From: Vallitaleaceae bacterium
GTDB taxonomy: Bacteria; Bacillota; Clostridia; Lachnospirales; Vallitaleaceae
Reading direction: 5' to 3'
DNA length: 7,293 nt
Assembly: GCA_027858555.1 (NCBI GenBank)
Contig: JAQICP010000035.1
Location: 1 to 7,293, forward strand
The position numbers were made by a program, and so were the translations under genes. The notes beneath the pieces are model-generated. The model saw only the letters and a program-made list of their open reading frames with translations, did not search any database and was not told the origin of the DNA. Shown here piece after piece: positions 5,798 to 7,293 of this stretch; the first letter of the stretch is position 1, and each line of letters opens with the position of its first letter.

Positions 5798-6010
5798 TTA
5801 CGCTTCTTCATTTTCAATTCCATATCTTTTGTTGAACTTATCAATACGTCCACGTGCAGTTCTATTCTTTTGTGTGCCTGTATAGAATGGATGACATTTT
5901 GAACATATCTCAATATGTATTGATTCATTCGTACTACCAGTCACAAATTCGTTTCCACAGTTACATCTTACGTTAGCTTGATGATATTCTGGATGAATAG
6001 CTTCTCTCAT
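5798..6010 (-). CDS. rpmE: 50S ribosomal protein bL31 (zinc-binding form)
   Basis: bL31 is a small protein of the large ribosomal subunit that bridges toward the 30S head. The 70-residue product starts MREAIHPEYHQANVRC, the usual L31 opening, and has four cysteines (C16, C18, C36, C39 in RCNCGN and ICSKCHPF). This makes it the zinc-binding C+ form and not the zinc-free YtiA paralog. The C-terminal FYTGTQKNRTARGRIDKFNKRYG block is conserved in the family. The ATG at 6010 is preferred to the in-frame GTG at 6019, because that GTG lies inside the AGAGGTG ribosome site, 6 bases before the ATG. It follows rho, a common Firmicute order, but has its own promoter and terminator. Confidence 0.97.
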   Translation of the reverse strand: MREAIHPEYHQANVRCNCGNEFVTGSTNESIHIEICSKCHPFYTGTQKNRTARGRIDKFNKRYGIENEEA

Positions 6011-6027
6011 TTTTTTCACCTCTTTCT

Positions 6028-6064
6028 CGACATAATCTAATTATGATATGTCGACCTAAGTCGA
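6028..6064 (-). promoter_or_regulatory. Two overlapping hairpins in the rpmE leader
   Basis: Two inverted repeats share 6051-6053: CGACATA/TATGTCG (6028-6034 with 6047-6053) and TCGAC/GTCGA (6051-6055 with 6060-6064). Both cannot form fully at once, so the leader could switch between them. They lie 4 or more bases upstream of the rpmE ribosome site and do not cover it. This might be a ribosomal-protein leader element or a DNA-binding palindrome; it may also be chance. Confidence 0.35.
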
Positions 6065-6103
6065 TCGAATAATTATATGCAATTAATTTTAAACAGCTTT
6101 TAC

Positions 6104-6132
6104 ATTATATCATAGTGCCCATAGCCATGCAA
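6104..6132 (-). promoter_or_regulatory. Sigma-A-type promoter for rpmE
   Basis: On the minus strand TTGCAT (6127-6132) and a perfect TATAAT (6104-6109) are separated by exactly 17 bases. The -35 box begins 7 bases after the rho stop codon. Transcription would start near 6097, leaving an rpmE leader of about 87 bases. A second TATAAT at 6072-6077 lacks a good -35 partner. Confidence 0.75.
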
Positions 6133-6139
6133 TACTTAT

Positions 6140-7293
6140 TTAGTATTTTTCTAGGATGTTTCCAGTTAGCTTCTGAATATATTCTTCATTTGTTTTTGTA
6201 TTAACAAATACTTTGAGTAAACTCTCTATCACTTCTTCTGATCGCATATTACCAGTAGCTTTTCTAAGCTTGTCTACAGCAGTTTGTTCAGTTTTAGTGA
6301 ATAGTAGATCTTCTCTTCTTGTGCTGGATTTTGAGATGTCGATTGCTGGGAATATGCGTTTTTCTGATAATTTTCTATCTAACACCAATTCCATGTTTCC
6401 AGTACCTTTGAATTCTTCAAAAATAACATCATCCATCTTAGAGCCAGTATCAATCAGTGCCGTAGCAAGGATTGTTAAACTGCCACCTTCTTCAATGTTT
6501 CTAGCCGCGCCAAAAAATTTCTTAGGCATATATAAAGCTGCAGGATCGAGGCCACCTGACAGGGTTCTTCCACTTGGTGATGTAATTAAATTATATGCCC
6601 TTGCAAGTCTTGTAATTGAATCAAGTAGAATAACCAGATCTTTTTTTTGTTCAACCATACGCTTGGCTCTTTCTAGAACCATCTCAGTTACGCGTTTATG
6701 ATGTTCTGGTAATTCATCAAAAGTAGAATGAATTACTTCCACATTAACGCCTTTAATAGAACGTTTGATATCCGTTACTTCCTCAGGTCTTTCGTCGATT
6801 AGAAGTACGATCAAGTTGACTTCTGGATGGTTCTTTGTAATTGCATTGGCCACTTCTTTTAATAACGTAGTTTTACCAGCCTTAGGCGGTGAAACAATCA
6901 TACCTCTTTGTCCCTTGCCGATTGGCGCAATAAAATCAATTAACCTTGTTGAAAAATGCTTTTCAGTTGTTTCTAGACGCATACGTTCACTGGGAAATAT
7001 TGGTGTTAAATCTTCAAAATTAGGTCTTCTCATTATTAGAGCTGGATCTGCATTATTAACTGCCTGTACATATAAGAGAGCGCCAAATTTTTCACCTTCT
7101 TTTCTTACGCGTACATTCCCTCTAATAATGTCGCCAGTTTTTAACCTGAATCTTCTTATTTGTGAAGGCGATACATAGATATCATCCTCACCTGGCATAT
7201 AATTATCACTTCTTAAAAACCCAAAACCATCAGGCAATACTTCTAAAATACCTTCTGCTAACTTGCCACTATCAAGACCTTCTTTATCGGCAG
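6140..7293 (-). CDS. rho: Transcription termination factor Rho (N-terminus cut by the window)
   Basis: Rho is a homohexameric RNA-dependent ATPase that binds nascent RNA and pulls it from RNA polymerase. The last 383 residues are visible and the frame stays open to the window edge, so the start and N-terminal helical region lie outside. The visible part begins with the cold-shock-like RNA-binding domain (LAEGILEV through DGFGFLRS and KTGDIIRGNVR). It continues with the Walker A motif PPKAGKTT (about visible residues 135-142), DERPEEVTD (166-174), Walker B LVILLDSITR (219-228), the Q-loop region SGGLDPAALYMPKKFFGAARN, and the R-loop region TGSKMDDVIFEEFKGTGN. No intrinsic terminator is evident after the stop; the rpmE promoter starts almost at once, so read-through into rpmE is likely. 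Confidence 0.98.
   Translation of the reverse strand, partial: ADKEGLDSGKLAEGILEVLPDGFGFLRSDNYMPGEDDIYVSPSQIRRFRLKTGDIIRGNVRVRKEGEKFGALLYVQAVNNADPALIMRRPNFEDLTPIFPSERMRLETTEKHFSTRLIDFIAPIGKGQRGMIVSPPKAGKTTLLKEVANAITKNHPEVNLIVLLIDERPEEVTDIKRSIKGVNVEVIHSTFDELPEHHKRVTEMVLERAKRMVEQKKDLVILLDSITRLARAYNLITSPSGRTLSGGLDPAALYMPKKFFGAARNIEEGGSLTILATALIDTGSKMDDVIFEEFKGTGNMELVLDRKLSEKRIFPAIDISKSSTRREDLLFTKTEQTAVDKLRKATGNMRSEEVIESLLKVFVNTKTNEEYIQKLTGNILEKY

Noticed and set aside
6011..6019. A GTG start three codons upstream for rpmE.
   Set aside because: The GTG is part of the AGAGGTG ribosome-binding site; the ATG at 6010 is correctly spaced from it and matches known L31 N-termini.
6213..7178. Two plus-strand open frames opposite rho.
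   Set aside because: They are antisense shadows of a highly conserved gene and have no independent coding evidence.

Overview
The window is AT-rich and every credible gene lies on the minus strand, so it is read from high to low coordinates. Gene content and order (rho, rpmE, a DUF1385/YqhQ-type membrane protein, prmC, prfA) match a housekeeping block common in Firmicutes, especially Clostridia. Strong AGGAGG-type ribosome sites, near-consensus sigma-A-type promoters and a four-cysteine L31 agree with a low-GC Gram-positive. I cannot name the genus.

Layout in transcription order. (1) 7293-6140: transcription termination factor Rho, lacking its N-terminus at the window edge. (2) 6132-5750: rpmE (ribosomal protein bL31) with its own near-consensus promoter, a leader holding two mutually exclusive small hairpins, and a strong intrinsic terminator. 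(3) 5747-5565: an intergenic array of two 89/90-bp tandem repeats, each folding into three short hairpins. (4) 5534-2532: the DUF1385-prmC-prfA operon with two candidate promoters at its head and an 11-13 bp terminator hairpin at its end. PrmC methylates the GGQ glutamine of release factors, and its substrate PrfA is encoded 10 bases downstream. (5) 2520-343: a second transcription unit with a short possible upstream ORF, a CPA2-type cation:proton antiporter, and two small proteins that look like PII-superfamily members. (6) 226-1: a clear sigma-A-type promoter and the first 55 codons of a type IV prepilin/pseudopilin that runs off the window.

The most interesting part is unit (5). An antiporter without a cytoplasmic RCK/TrkA domain is followed by two PII-like paralogs that lack the classical T-loop modification site and B-loop. 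By analogy with GlnK-AmtB and SbtB-SbtA, they may be nucleotide-responsive regulators of the antiporter. That is inference from context and motif shape. The tandem hairpin repeats downstream of rpmE are the second item worth following. The rest is ordinary core genome.
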